Origin: Streptomyces sp. NBC_01116
GTDB lineage: Bacteria; Actinomycetota; Actinomycetes; Streptomycetales; Streptomycetaceae
Length of the DNA stretch: 64,000 nucleotides
NCBI RefSeq assembly: GCF_041435495.1
Contig: NZ_CP108644.1
Span: 5,255,501-5,319,500 of the forward strand
Direction of reading: 5' to 3'
Under the pieces are notes generated by a model, which had not been told where the DNA came from, did not search any database, and worked only from the letters and a program-made list of their open reading frames with translations. Shown piece after piece: positions 43,382 through 52,299 of the stretch; position 1 is the first letter of the stretch, and every line of letters starts with the position of its first letter. The position numbers and the translations under genes are program-made.

Positions 43382-45133
43382 ATGACACCCTTCTCCCCGA
43401 GGTCAGCGCTGCGCCGTGCGGCGGTCTCCCTCGCCGCCGGCGGCCTGCTGGCCGCGGCCCCGCTCGCCGGGGCGGCCGCTCCGGCGGCGGCCGCGGACCT
43501 CCCGGTGTTCGCCCTCGGCGGCCCCGCCGGGACGGGGCTGAACCCGTACCCGGAGAGCGGCGAGCCGCGGCACTCCACGGTCGGGATCACCGTCGGCAAC
43601 CCGAGCCAGGACGAGGAGAACGGCGGCTACGCGGGCGACTTCACGCTCACCTTCGACCTCAGCGGCATCGACGGCGTCGCCGACGTGGCGTTCGACGGCG
43701 AGTCCGGCGGCGCGGACTGCGAGGTCACCGGCGCGAAGGCGGTCTGCGAGGACCGGGGCATCCGGCCGGGCGGCCGGCCCGTCGCCGACCTCCTGGTCAC
43801 CGCCGCCGAGGGCAGCGAGGACGGGGCCACGGGCACGATCAGGGTGACCGGTGAGGCGGAGGGCGCGACCTTCACCCCGTTCACCACCCGGCTCACGGTC
43901 GGCGGCACCGACCTGGTCATGGAGCGGCTCCCCTTCGACCAGGAGCTGGACCCGGGCGACGAGCAGCAGGCCCCGATCACCTTCACCAACCGGGGCAGCC
44001 GGGACGCCGACGGCGTGCTGCTCACCCTCATGTACACCCGCGGCCTCGATATTCCGCAGCGCTACGCCAACTGCGAGTACACCGTGGACGGCCCGGACGT
44101 CCCGGGCATCGGCTGGACCACGGCCCTCTGCTCCGTCGAGGGCGCCTTCGAGGCGGGCGGGACGTACACCCTGGCGACGCCGCTGACCATCGAGGCCACC
44201 ACCCGCGCCTACGACGACACCTTCGTCTACCGCATCCACGAGGACGGCGCCGCCCAGCGCACCGCCCTGCGTGCGGGCGCCCCCTTCGCGCGGGGCGCGG
44301 GCCCCGTGCTGAGGGCGGTCCCGGCGAGGGCCTCCCAGCAGGGCGCGACCGCCCGGGGCGGCGACCTCAATCCGGAGGACAACCAGCAGGAGGCCGACTT
44401 CCGTACGAAGAACACGGCCGACTTCGCGGCGTACGGCGACGAGGCGTCCGGAGCCGCCGGGACCACGGTGAGGGCCGACATCGGCTTCCGCAACGAGGGC
44501 CCGGCCTGGATCGGCCACCTCCGTTCCGGCGAGCCCGTCGCCACCGTCGACTTCACCGTCCCGCAGGGCGCGTCGGTCACCGCGAAGCCGGACCGCTGCC
44601 GTGCGGTGACCGCGGACGGGAAGTACCGCGAGGACCAGAGGAGCCCCGCGCCGCGCTATGTCTGCGACACCTCGATGACCGTGTGGGACGGGGCCGACCT
44701 CGGGCTGTCCTTCGAGCTGCGGATCGACAGGGCCCTGATCGGCGCGAGCGGCGAGGTGACCGTCCGCGGCACCTGGCCGCAGAACCCGGCGCTGCCGTTC
44801 GACCCGAAGCCGTCCGACAACACCGCGTTCCTCGTCCTGAACGGCGAGGGCGGCGGCGACTCCGGCGGCACGACGGGCGGCGCCGGCGAACCGCCCACCC
44901 CGCCGACCTCGGCCCCGGACCCGGAGGAGAGCCCGTCCGGCACCTCCGGACCCTCGGCCTCCGCCACGTCCGGCGGCGGCTCGGCGGGGGCGGCCGGGGG
45001 CTCCGGCGGCGGAGGCGGCCTGGCCTCGACGGGATCGACCGCCCTGATCGCCTCGGGCGCGGCGGCCGCGGCGCTGGCGGCGGGCCTGGTGCTGTTCACG
45101 GCGGCGCGGCGACGGGCCGGGCGGCACGTCTGA
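43382..45133 (+). CDS. Secreted surface protein with an LAxTG sortase signal
   Basis: The 583-residue protein has an N-terminal signal peptide (SLAAGGLLAAAPLAGAAAP) and several all-beta segments rich in Asp and Thr (RRGSRDADGVLLTLMYTRG..., VRADIGFRNEGPAWIGH), and then a Pro/Gly/Ser linker. It ends with LASTG (547-551), a hydrophobic stretch and an Arg-rich tail. LAxTG is the motif used by Streptomyces class E sortases, so the protein should be anchored to peptidoglycan. Cys pairs suggest disulfides. The domains look like adhesin or CARDB-type repeats (tentative). Its stop codon lies in a 16-bp tandem repeat. Confidence 0.85.
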   Translation: MTPFSPRSALRRAAVSLAAGGLLAAAPLAGAAAPAAAADLPVFALGGPAGTGLNPYPESGEPRHSTVGITVGNPSQDEENGGYAGDFTLTFDLSGIDGVADVAFDGESGGADCEVTGAKAVCEDRGIRPGGRPVADLLVTAAEGSEDGATGTIRVTGEAEGATFTPFTTRLTVGGTDLVMERLPFDQELDPGDEQQAPITFTNRGSRDADGVLLTLMYTRGLDIPQRYANCEYTVDGPDVPGIGWTTALCSVEGAFEAGGTYTLATPLTIEATTRAYDDTFVYRIHEDGAAQRTALRAGAPFARGAGPVLRAVPARASQQGATARGGDLNPEDNQQEADFRTKNTADFAAYGDEASGAAGTTVRADIGFRNEGPAWIGHLRSGEPVATVDFTVPQGASVTAKPDRCRAVTADGKYREDQRSPAPRYVCDTSMTVWDGADLGLSFELRIDRALIGASGEVTVRGTWPQNPALPFDPKPSDNTAFLVLNGEGGGDSGGTTGGAGEPPTPPTSAPDPEESPSGTSGPSASATSGGGSAGAAGGSGGGGGLASTGSTALIASGAAAAALAAGLVLFTAARRRAGRHV

Positions 45134-45172
45134 CGGGCGGCACGTCTGACGGGCGGCACGTCAGACGGGCGG
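45119..45172. repeat. Three 16-bp tandem repeats over the surface-protein stop codon
   Basis: GGGCGGCACGTCTGAC occurs at 45119-45134 and 45135-45150, with GGGCGGCACGTCAGAC at 45151-45166 and a partial copy after it. The TGA stop at 45131-45133 is inside the first unit, so unit loss or gain could change the protein end. Confidence 0.9.
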
Positions 45173-45285
45173 AGGCCGACGGAGAACGGCAGGAGGAGAA
45201 GAGCAAGAGGAGAGCGGCGGAGGAGGGAGCCGGCCTCCGCCCGGAACATTCCGATCCGTGCATGTCTGATCAGGAACGTTCCGAT

Positions 45286-45319
45286 GCGGCCGACCCGGGC
45301 GTCCCCGGGTCCGGCCGCA
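45286..45319. terminator. GC-rich hairpin after the surface-protein gene
   Basis: GCGGCCGACCCGGG and CCCGGGTCCGGCCGC pair with one interruption around a short loop. It probably ends the surface-protein transcript. Confidence 0.6.
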
Positions 45320-45364
45320 TATGGGGTGACCGGGCTGCTGTCCCCTGCGGACCGGTCACTTACG

Positions 45365-45411
45365 CCGGGACGTGGTCCCACGACGTACCTGCAGTACGTC
45401 ACACGTCCCGG
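45365..45411. repeat. Bipartite palindrome
   Basis: Outer arms CCGGGACGTG (45365-45374) and CACGTCCCGG (45402-45411) and inner arms GACGTAC (45382-45388) and GTACGTC (45394-45400) are each perfect, with loop CTGCA. It could be a cruciform, an operator or a small mobile-element end. Confidence 0.65.
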
Positions 45412-45585
45412 CGGAGCCACGCGTGGTTTCCTACCGATGCCGCCCCTGGTTGGCACGGACATCAGGCTCAACGAAGGCACCGCGCTCCCGGTCACGCGCC
45501 GTACGGGTGAGACGGGCCCCGAACGCAGATACGGCCCCTGTCCGGCAAGCGGAGAACCGTTCCGTCCCGGGGCGCTCACCAGCTA

Positions 45586-45903
45586 TCACACCCGGCCGCG
45601 GCACAGCTCCAGGAGCGTCATCGCCAGCGCGGTGCCCGGCTTGCCCAGCGCGTCCCTGTAGTGGCCGAGCACGGCCGTCTCCCGGGAGAGGTTGACCCGC
45701 CGGCCGCCGGAGGTGATCCGGGCCTCCTGGATCACCGCCGAGACGGCCATCCGTTCCTGGACGAGGCCGATGATCCGGTCGTCGAGGGCGTCGATGCGCT
45801 CCCGGGCGCCGCCGATCAGGGCGGCGGCCTCGTCGGTGCGGGCGCCGGTCAGCTCGGCGGGGGTGACAGCGGTGGTGCCGGTGGTGCCGGTGGTGCTGCT
45901 CAT
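45586..45903 (-). CDS. Monofunctional AroQ-type chorismate mutase
   Basis: Chorismate mutase converts chorismate to prephenate, the branch point to Phe and Tyr. From ATG 45903 (GGGAGT upstream) the 105-residue product has a Thr/Gly-rich leader, then the helical AroQ pattern ARERIDALDDRIIGLVQERMAVSAVIQEARI...GRRVNLSRETAVLGHYRDALG..TALAMTLLELCRGR, with the Arg, Lys/Gln and Glu positions of the active site in place. It is a cytoplasmic enzyme. A long antisense frame reaches far into guaA but is not coding. A leader-peptide attenuator lies upstream (46013-46120). Confidence 0.9.
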   Translation of the reverse strand: MSSTTGTTGTTAVTPAELTGARTDEAAALIGGARERIDALDDRIIGLVQERMAVSAVIQEARITSGGRRVNLSRETAVLGHYRDALGKPGTALAMTLLELCRGRV

Positions 45904-45962
45904 GGTGGTGACTCCCGGTGGGGTGACGGCCCCCCGGGGCGAGAAGGCCCGGACACGCGAGA

Positions 45963-45988
45963 CGCCCCGGGCCTGCTGGCCCGGGGCG
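45963..45988 (-). terminator. Attenuator hairpin upstream of chorismate mutase
   Basis: CGCCCCGGGCC and GGCCCGGGGCG form an 11-bp perfect stem with a 4-base loop, located between the leader-peptide ORF and the chorismate mutase start, where a regulatory terminator would act. Confidence 0.65.
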
Positions 45989-46012
45989 CCTGGAACGTTG
46001 CTTGTCAGTAGA

Positions 46013-46084
46013 TCAAGCAGCACGACCATGGCAGCCGGCGGGCCGGATGCCATAGGTAAAGACGAAGGTCGTGTGCTGACGCAT
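46013..46084 (-). CDS. Candidate Phe/Tyr leader peptide (23 aa)
   Basis: The ORF reads MRQHTTFVFTYGIRPAGCHG followed by Arg-Ala-Ala and TGA. It contains Phe-Val-Phe-Thr-Tyr in a row, and one Phe codon is TTT, which is rare in Streptomyces. Its ATG at 46084 starts 6 bases after a good -10 box (46091-46096), so it would be translated from a leaderless transcript, as in known actinobacterial attenuators. A weak stem TGCTTG/CAAGCA covers the stop codon, and the strong 11-bp hairpin at 45963-45988 follows before chorismate mutase. Stalling at Phe or Tyr codons when those amino acids are short would favour read-through. This is inferred from layout. Confidence 0.65.
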   Translation of the reverse strand: MRQHTTFVFTYGIRPAGCHGRAA

Positions 46085-46090
46085 GGGCAC

Positions 46091-46120
46091 AGTATGGCCC
46101 CGGCCCGGCGGCCTCCACAA
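46091..46120 (-). promoter_or_regulatory. Promoter for the chorismate-mutase leader
   Basis: On the minus strand TTGTGG (46115-46120) and CATACT (46091-46096) are separated by 18 bases; transcription should start at or next to the ATG of the leader peptide. Confidence 0.6.
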
Positions 46121-46281
46121 AACGGGGCCCGGATCCTGAGACGCGACGCGCGGCGGTCCCGAGACGCCACGTGCACCGATCGTGAGGCGCCCGCCCCGTC
46201 CCCGGCCCGGCGGAGGGGTCGCGCACGGCCGGTAGAATCGGAAGAACCGACCCCCTTCACCACCGCCGGAAGGCCGCCCCC

Positions 46282-47868
46282 GTGCCAGCAGCACCCCCCG
46301 CCGCCCCCGACGCCACGGCCGACGTGGTCCTCGTCGTCGACTTCGGCGCGCAGTACGCCCAGCTCATCGCCCGCCGTGTCCGTGAGGCCCGGGTCTACAG
46401 CGAGATCGTCCCGTCCACCATGCCGGTGGCCGAGATGCTGGCGAAGAACCCGCGCGCGATCATCCTCTCCGGCGGCCCCTCGTCGGTGTACGCGGAGGGC
46501 GCGCCGTCCCTGGACCGCTCGCTCTTCGAGGCCGGGGTGCCCGTCTTCGGCATGTGCTACGGCTTCCAGCTGATGGCCACCACGCTCGGCGGCACGGTCG
46601 ACGACAACGGGGCCCGTGAGTACGGCCGTACCCCGCTGCACGTCAGCAAGGCGGGCTCGACTCTCTTCGAGGGCACGCCCACCGAGCAGCCGGTGTGGAT
46701 GTCGCACGGCGACGCCTGCTCGGCGGCCCCCGAGGGCTTCACCGTCACCGCGTCCACCGACGTCGTACCGGTCGCCGCCTTCGAGAACGACGAGAAGAAG
46801 CTCTACGGCGTCCAGTACCACCCGGAGGTCATGCACTCCACCCACGGCCAGCAGGTCCTGGAGCACTTCCTCTACCGCGGCGCGGGCATCGAGCCGAACT
46901 GGACCACGACCAACGTGGTCGAGGAGCAGACCGCGCTCGTCCGCGAGCAGGTCGGCGACAAGCGCGTCATCTGCGCCCTCTCCGGCGGTGTGGACTCCGC
47001 GGTCGCCGCGGCCCTCGTCCAGAAGGCCATCGGCTCCCAGCTCACCTGCGTGTACGTCGACCACGGTCTGATGCGCAAGGGCGAGACCGAACAGGTCGAG
47101 AAGGACTTCGTGGCCGCGACCGGCGCGAAGCTCAAGGTCGTCGACGCGAAGAAGCGCTTCCTCGACGCCCTGGCCGGGGTCTCCGACCCGGAGCAGAAGC
47201 GGAAGATCATCGGCCGCGAGTTCATCCGCGTCTTCGAGCAGGCCCAGCTGGAGATCCTCCAGGAGGACGGCCCGGAGGTCGCCTTCCTCGTCCAGGGCAC
47301 GCTCTACCCGGACGTCGTCGAGTCCGGCGGCGGCACCGGCACCGCCAACATCAAGTCCCACCACAACGTCGGCGGTCTCCCCGACGACATCGAGTTCCAG
47401 CTCGTCGAGCCGCTGCGCCAGCTGTTCAAGGACGAGGTCCGCATGGTCGGCCAGGAGCTGGGCCTCCCCGAGGAGATCGTCCAGCGCCAGCCCTTCCCCG
47501 GCCCCGGCCTCGGCATCCGCATCGTCGGCGAGGTCACCGAGGAGCGCCTGGACCTGCTCCGCGAGGCCGACGCCATCGCCCGCGAGGAGCTGACGGCGGC
47601 CGGCCTGGACCGCGACATCTGGCAGTGCCCGGTGGTCCTCCTCGCCGACGTCCGCTCGGTCGGCGTCCAGGGCGACGGCCGCACCTACGGCCACCCGATC
47701 GTGCTGCGCCCGGTCTCCTCCGAGGACGCCATGACGGCCGACTGGTCGCGTCTGCCGTACGAGACGCTGGCGAAGATCTCCACCCGCATCACCAACGAGG
47801 TCGCCGACGTCAACCGCGTCGTCCTCGACGTGACGAGCAAGCCCCCGGGGACCATCGAGTGGGAGTGA
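46282..47868 (+). CDS. guaA: GMP synthase (glutamine-hydrolysing) GuaA
   Basis: GuaA aminates XMP to GMP with glutamine and ATP. The 528-residue protein has the class I glutamine amidotransferase (Cys92 in FGMCYGFQ, His in YGVQYHPE), the N-type ATP pyrophosphatase loop [12 protein letters not shown] and the C-terminal dimerisation domain ending ..[15 protein letters not shown] at 46282 fits the usual start. It completes the purine branch begun by guaB at 24.7 kb, and is divergent from chorismate mutase, about 200 bases from its leader. Confidence 0.97.
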   Translation: MPAAPPAAPDATADVVLVVDFGAQYAQLIARRVREARVYSEIVPSTMPVAEMLAKNPRAIILSGGPSSVYAEGAPSLDRSLFEAGVPVFGMCYGFQLMATTLGGTVDDNGAREYGRTPLHVSKAGSTLFEGTPTEQPVWMSHGDACSAAPEGFTVTASTDVVPVAAFENDEKKLYGVQYHPEVMHSTHGQQVLEHFLYRGAGIEPNWTTTNVVEEQTALVREQVGDKRVICALSGGVDSAVAAALVQKAIGSQLTCVYVDHGLMRKGETEQVEKDFVAATGAKLKVVDAKKRFLDALAGVSDPEQKRKIIGREFIRVFEQAQLEILQEDGPEVAFLVQGTLYPDVVESGGGTGTANIKSHHNVGGLPDDIEFQLVEPLRQLFKDEVRMVGQELGLPEEIVQRQPFPGPGLGIRIVGEVTEERLDLLREADAIAREELTAAGLDRDIWQCPVVLLADVRSVGVQGDGRTYGHPIVLRPVSSEDAMTADWSRLPYETLAKISTRITNEVADVNRVVLDVTSKPPGTIEWE

Positions 47869-47994
47869 CCTTCCCCGCTCTCTGAGCCCCCACGTCAACG
47901 CCGGTGCCGTCGCTCATTCGTTTGGGCGGCGGCATTGTCGTATCGGATGGGTACGCTGAGTGAAGAGACGAGACTTCGGCGTATGGGAGTAACT

Positions 47995-48603
47995 ATGAGC
48001 GCCGCACCCGAGGACGGGCTTGAGCAGCAGCCGAACCGGTGGCCGGTCCCGCCGGAGGGCGGCTGGACGGCGGACGACCTCGACCGGATTCCGGGCCTCC
48101 CGCCCCACACCGAGCTGATCGACGGGAGTCTCGTCTTCATGAGTCCGCAGACCGCCTTTCACGGGCGTGCCATGCGTCTGTTCGAGAACGCGCTTCTGGA
48201 CCAGGCGCCTGCTCATCTGGACGTCCTGCGCGAGATGACGATCAAACTGGACGAGAAGAACAGGCCTGAGCCGGACGTGCTCGTGTTCCCCGTCGAGGCG
48301 AACACGGGCCACCGTCAGACCTGGTTCCGGCCCGAGGACGTCGTGCTGGCCGTCGAGGTGGTATCGGACGATTCGGTGGAGCGTGATCGGGAGGTAAAGC
48401 CACGCAAGTACGCCGCTGCCGGGGTGCGGCACTTCTGGCGTGTGGAGGCGGACGACGTGGGGGTGCCGATCGTGTACGTCTACGAACTCGATCCCTCTCT
48501 GGAGGTGTACGTGCCCACCGGCATCCACCGCGACAAGCTCACCCTCACCGCTCCGTTCCCTCTGACCATCGATCTCACCGCGATCAACCGGCGCCGTCCG
48601 TAG
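47995..48603 (+). CDS. Uma2-family (DUF820) PD-(D/E)xK nuclease-like protein
   Basis: ATG at 47995 has GGGAGT 4 bases upstream. The 202-residue protein shows the family blocks HTELIDGSLVFMSPQTAFHGRAM, REMTIKLDEKNRPEPDVLVF, DVVLAVEVVSDDSVERDREVKPRKYAAAGVRHFWRV, which contain the E..D, E(V)V and K of a PD-(D/E)xK fold. Uma2 proteins are widespread, often multi-copy, with no established biological role; nuclease activity is assumed from fold. It is a lone gene after guaA with its own region; composition is slightly lower in GC than the neighbours. Confidence 0.85.
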   Translation: MSAAPEDGLEQQPNRWPVPPEGGWTADDLDRIPGLPPHTELIDGSLVFMSPQTAFHGRAMRLFENALLDQAPAHLDVLREMTIKLDEKNRPEPDVLVFPVEANTGHRQTWFRPEDVVLAVEVVSDDSVERDREVKPRKYAAAGVRHFWRVEADDVGVPIVYVYELDPSLEVYVPTGIHRDKLTLTAPFPLTIDLTAINRRRP

Positions 48604-48649
48604 GAAATCCCTGGCGCGGGCCTCGCCGCCCGTGCCAGGCTCCTCCACC

Positions 48650-49405
48650 ATGTCCGCCGAAGAAGTCCGCGCCATCGTGTCCGCCGCCGGCAATGACCGC
48701 CTCACCTGGAACACCCCGCTCTCCGAGGAGCACGCGGCCCGGCTGATCGCCGCCTGCGCCCCCGCCCCCGGTTCCCGGATCGTCGACCTCGGTTCCGGCT
48801 GGGGCGAACTGCTGATGCGGCTCGTCGAGTCCGCGCCCGGGGCCAGCGGGGACGGCGTCGAGACCGACCCCGACGCCGTGGCGCGCGGGCGGAAGCTCGC
48901 CGGGCAGCGCGGGCTCGGTGACCGCGTGCGGTTCCACGAGGTGCCCGCCGCCGAGTGGGCCGGGGACGGATACGACCTCGCCGTCTCCATCGGCTCCTCG
49001 CACGCCTGGCCCGGCACGACCCGGGAGGCCCTCACCTCCCTCGCCGCCACCGTGCGCCCCGGCGGACGGGTCCTGTTCGGCGAGGGGATCTGGCTGAAGG
49101 AGCCGACCCGAGCCGCGCTGGAGGGCGTCGGCGCCGAGCCGGGCGACTTCGGGTCGCTGCTGGAGCTGATCCGGCTGGCGGAGTCCGTCGGGCTGCGCGC
49201 GCTCCAGGTCACCGTCGCCGACGAGCGCGAATGGGACCTCTTCGAGTCCGAGGGGCCGATCGGCCGCGGCCAGCGCTGGGCCCTGGAACACCCGGACCAT
49301 CCCCTGCACGCCGAGGTGACGGCCGAGATCGACGCCCGCCGCACCGGCTACTACGGCGGCTACCGCTCGTACCTCACGCTCGCCTACCTGGTGCTCAGCA
49401 CCTGA
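48650..49405 (+). CDS. Class I SAM-dependent methyltransferase
   Basis: The 251-residue protein has SAM motif I as VDLGSGWGELLMRLVESAPG, an acidic strand end in GVETDPDAVARG, LAVSIGSSHAWPG and RPGGRVLFGEGIWLKEPT (motifs II-III), and the end segment YYGGYRSYLTLAYLVLS. It resembles small-molecule or ubiquinone/menaquinone-type methyltransferases without a named substrate. ATG at 48650 is preferred over 48632; neither has a clear ribosome site. It starts 47 bases after the Uma2 gene, so the two may share transcription. Confidence 0.82.
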   Translation: MSAEEVRAIVSAAGNDRLTWNTPLSEEHAARLIAACAPAPGSRIVDLGSGWGELLMRLVESAPGASGDGVETDPDAVARGRKLAGQRGLGDRVRFHEVPAAEWAGDGYDLAVSIGSSHAWPGTTREALTSLAATVRPGGRVLFGEGIWLKEPTRAALEGVGAEPGDFGSLLELIRLAESVGLRALQVTVADEREWDLFESEGPIGRGQRWALEHPDHPLHAEVTAEIDARRTGYYGGYRSYLTLAYLVLST

Positions 49406-49499
49406 CAGACGCCCGGGAGGCCTTGTCGCACCTCTGGCCACCTGACCCACCCGGCGGTAGCTTCCGGTCCCGAACGCCCAGGGAACCCGAGGAGCCGCC

Positions 49500-50288
49500 A
49501 TGTCCGAGCCGGTCGCCGTGCCCGCCCCCGCCCCGATCCCCGTCGAGCAGCTCCAGTTCGCGATGCCGCCCGTGCACGCCTCGCCGGACGAGGAGCGCGC
49601 GTACCGCAGGGAGCGGCTGGCGGGCGCGCTGCGGCTGTTCGGGCAGCTCGGATACGAGGACGGGGTCTCCGGGCACATCAGCGCCCGCGATCCCGAGCTG
49701 GCGGACTGCTTCTGGGTCAACCCGTTCGGCGCGCCCTTCGCCGACATCGCCCCGCAGGACCTGATCCTCGTCAACGGCGACGGCCAGGTGCTCCGGGGCC
49801 GCTTCCACGTCAACCAGGCCGCGTTCGCCGTGCACGCCGCGGTGCACCGGGCCCGCCCCGACACCGTGGCCGTCGCGCACACCCACTCCACCCACGGGCG
49901 GGCGCTCGCCGCGCTCGGGGAGCCGATCGAGCCGATCACCCAGGAATCCTGCGCCTTCTACGAGGACCACGCGCTGTACGACGCCTACTCCGGGGTCGTC
50001 GTGGACGAGGACGAGGGGCGGCGGATCGCCGCCGCGCTCGGGCCGCACAAGGCGGTGATCCTGCGCAACCACGGGCTGCTGACCGTCGGTGACTCGGTGG
50101 ACGCGGCGGCCTGGTGGTTCCTCACCATGGAGCGCGCCTGCCAGGTGCAGCTGCTGGCGCGGGCCGCCGGGAAGCCCGTGCTCATCTCGCACCGGGACGC
50201 CGTCACCACCCGCGAGCACCTCGGCGGCGACCTGGTGGCCTGGATCAACTACCAGCCCCTGTGGCAGCGGATCGCTCGAACATTCTGA
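49500..50288 (+). CDS. Class II aldolase/adducin-family protein
   Basis: The 262-residue protein has the AraD/FucA fold hallmarks: EDGVSGHISARDP (phosphate loop), a His pair in VAVAHTHSTHGRALAAL and the third metal ligand in VILRNHGLLTVG, with YED between. Members cleave or epimerise sugar phosphates or hydroxy-acids using Zn. ATG at 49500 follows GAGGAG. The substrate is unknown; there is no sugar kinase or transporter nearby. It lies 95 bases after the methyltransferase on the same strand. Confidence 0.88.
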   Translation: MSEPVAVPAPAPIPVEQLQFAMPPVHASPDEERAYRRERLAGALRLFGQLGYEDGVSGHISARDPELADCFWVNPFGAPFADIAPQDLILVNGDGQVLRGRFHVNQAAFAVHAAVHRARPDTVAVAHTHSTHGRALAALGEPIEPITQESCAFYEDHALYDAYSGVVVDEDEGRRIAAALGPHKAVILRNHGLLTVGDSVDAAAWWFLTMERACQVQLLARAAGKPVLISHRDAVTTREHLGGDLVAWINYQPLWQRIARTF

Positions 50289-50401
50289 CGACCCCCGCCC
50301 GCGGTCCGCCCCGATGCGGGCAACGCCCGCCCGGTACGGCACAATTCGCAGATATCGCAAGTGAGTTGGCTGTACCGGGCCGGGAAAGGGCGTAATCCTC
50401 C

Positions 50402-51670
50402 GTGGCGTTGGACGAATCCAGGACGAGCGGCATGCACAGCGGCGGCTGTACGTGCGGCGACTGCCCGCACGGAGCCCGCCACGGACACCGGCGCGCCGTC
50501 GCCGCGTTCCTGGCCAAACGGGACGAACTGGCGGCGGGCAAGGGGCTTCCCGCCGGGGTCGCCCAGTCCGCCTCCGCTTCCCGGCAGTGGGTGTCCGACG
50601 AGCTGACCGGGTCCGCCCGAACCGTCGCCGAACGGGCCCGGGAAGCCGGTGACGCCTGGCTCCACCAGGTCTGGCGGGGGACGCTGTTCGCCGTCTGGGG
50701 GGCGGCCGGCGCCCTCCTCGTCGGCGCGAGCCTCACCGCGATCGGGGCCGGCTGGTCCACCGCCCGTACCGCCGGACTGATCGCCGCCCTCATCACCGCC
50801 GGGCTGCTCACCGCCGCCGCCCGCTTCCACCGCGCCCGGGGCGGCCTCCTCGCCCCGCTGATCGGGGAGGACAACCGGCTCTCCACCTCCCGCACGGTCG
50901 CCGGGGCCTGGGTGCTGCTCGCCGTCTTCGCCGTCCTCGTCCTCGCGCTGCAACTGGCCGGGGCCTCCGACCCGGACGAGCGGGACGCGCTGATCGAGGG
51001 GCTCGACCTCGTGCGCTCCGCCGGCGTCGTGGCCGTGCTGGCGCTCGTGTGCGCGGTCGCCGTCGTCGTGCGCCGCGTGGTGACCGTACGGGTGCTGGGC
51101 CAGCGGCTCCAGAAGCTCCGCGCGGACCGGCCGCGCGCCGCCGACCTGCTCACCGACGACTCGGGGCGCGGCTCCTTCACCGATGTGCAGTACGTGCTGG
51201 TCAGCGCCGTCGCCGTGCTGTTCGCCGCGGTCCGCCTGGCCCGCCGCCCCGAGCAGTTGCCCGACCTGCCGTGGGGGCTCGCGCTGCTGGTGGCGGTCTC
51301 GGCGGCGACCTACTTCGCCGGGAAGTACGCGGAGGGCGGCCGGCCCGTCGTACTGTCCGTCGTGCGGGCCCGCGAGGCCGGGGACCTGGACGCCCCGATC
51401 CGGACCGGCGACGACATCGAGATCCGGGGCGCCGGCTTCGTACCGCCCGGCGCGGGCACCCCCGACCGGCTGGCCCGGCTCGTCGTGCGGATCGGCACGG
51501 TCCACGTCCACGTACCGCTGATCCCGGTCGCCGGAGGCTTCGCCAACCCGACCGACACCGTCCTGACCGTGCCCGTCCCGGTCGAGGTCGAGCCGGGGAC
51601 CGTGGACGTCCAGGTCGTCACCGCCGCCGGGGTGGAGACCAACCGCTGCCCGATCGACGTCACGGACTGA
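50402..51670 (+). CDS. Polytopic membrane protein with a CxCxxC N-terminus
   Basis: The 422-residue protein begins (GTG 50402) with a cytoplasmic region that contains GGCTCGDCPHGARHGH (a CxCxxC plus His cluster, possible metal site), then four membrane segments (about residues 93-112, 121-136, 165-185, 208-225), an amphipathic region and two more weak TM segments near 258-300. It ends in a beta-rich C-terminal domain (DDIEIRGAGFVPPG...VPVEVEPGTVDVQV). I do not recognise the family. The position after the aldolase on the same strand is 113 bases away. Confidence 0.7.
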   Translation: MALDESRTSGMHSGGCTCGDCPHGARHGHRRAVAAFLAKRDELAAGKGLPAGVAQSASASRQWVSDELTGSARTVAERAREAGDAWLHQVWRGTLFAVWGAAGALLVGASLTAIGAGWSTARTAGLIAALITAGLLTAAARFHRARGGLLAPLIGEDNRLSTSRTVAGAWVLLAVFAVLVLALQLAGASDPDERDALIEGLDLVRSAGVVAVLALVCAVAVVVRRVVTVRVLGQRLQKLRADRPRAADLLTDDSGRGSFTDVQYVLVSAVAVLFAAVRLARRPEQLPDLPWGLALLVAVSAATYFAGKYAEGGRPVVLSVVRAREAGDLDAPIRTGDDIEIRGAGFVPPGAGTPDRLARLVVRIGTVHVHVPLIPVAGGFANPTDTVLTVPVPVEVEPGTVDVQVVTAAGVETNRCPIDVTD

Positions 51671-51786
51671 CCCGCACCGGACCCCCGGGCGGATTTCCGC
51701 CGCCGATCGCGTCCCAGCCCTGGTGAGCAGCGCGCCCAGGGCGTACGTATGGTCGAGGTGACGGGACTTCGGGAAGCAGGGCAGCG

Positions 51787-52299
51787 GTGATGAACGGTTA
51801 CGGCGGCGGATCGTACGGTCTGGGCGAGCGCAGGACACTGAGGGAGCAGGCGGGCACGTACGCCCTGCTGCCGCTGCGGATCTTCCTCGGCGTCACCTTC
51901 GTCTACGCGGGCCTCGACAAGCTCACGGACAGCGTGTTCCTGTCCGCGACCGGCACCGGCTCCATCGGCGAGATGATGCGCGGGGTGCGCGACTCCTCCG
52001 CGATCCCCGCCCTCGTCGACCTGGCGCTGAAGAGCCCCGAGGGCTTCGGCTACGCCATCGCGATCGGCGAACTCCTCGTCGGCCTCGGCACCCTCGTCGG
52101 CCTCTGGGCCCGGCTCGCGGCGCTCGGCGGCGCGCTGATCTCCCTGAGCCTCTGGCTGACCGTGAGCTGGCAGGCCACCCCGTACTACTACGGCAACGAC
52201 CTGCCCTACCTGATGGCGTGGCTGCCGCTGGTGCTCGCGGGCGCCACCGTGTTCTCCGCGGACGCCTTCCTCGCCTCGCGCCGCCGCCGCAGCATGTAG
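51787..52299 (+). CDS. DoxX-family membrane protein
   Basis: The 170-residue protein (GTG 51787, or ATG 51790) has four hydrophobic segments and the DoxX pattern LLPLRIFLGVTFVYAGLDKLTDSVFL...AIAIGELLVGLGTLVGLWARLAALGGALISLSLWLTVSW. DoxX-like proteins are small subunits of thiosulfate:quinone oxidoreductase-type or redox-protective membrane complexes; mycobacterial homologues act with superoxide and thiol defence. The 3' end overlaps the antisense gene below by 94 bases. Confidence 0.88.
   Translation: MMNGYGGGSYGLGERRTLREQAGTYALLPLRIFLGVTFVYAGLDKLTDSVFLSATGTGSIGEMMRGVRDSSAIPALVDLALKSPEGFGYAIAIGELLVGLGTLVGLWARLAALGGALISLSLWLTVSWQATPYYYGNDLPYLMAWLPLVLAGATVFSADAFLASRRRRSM

Larger units (their letters stand above)
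45134..45585. other. 450-base gene-free segment with two palindromes
   Basis: No gene is seen. After the tandem repeats come a purine-rich stretch (45180-45230), a hairpin at about 45286-45319 and a complex palindrome at 45365-45411. These are listed separately. Confidence 0.65.

Noticed and set aside
45904-47898. Long minus-strand open frame continuing upstream from chorismate mutase through guaA
   Set aside because: It is antisense to the certain guaA gene; the chorismate mutase start at 45903 has its own ribosome site and the upstream part has low-complexity composition typical of shadow frames.
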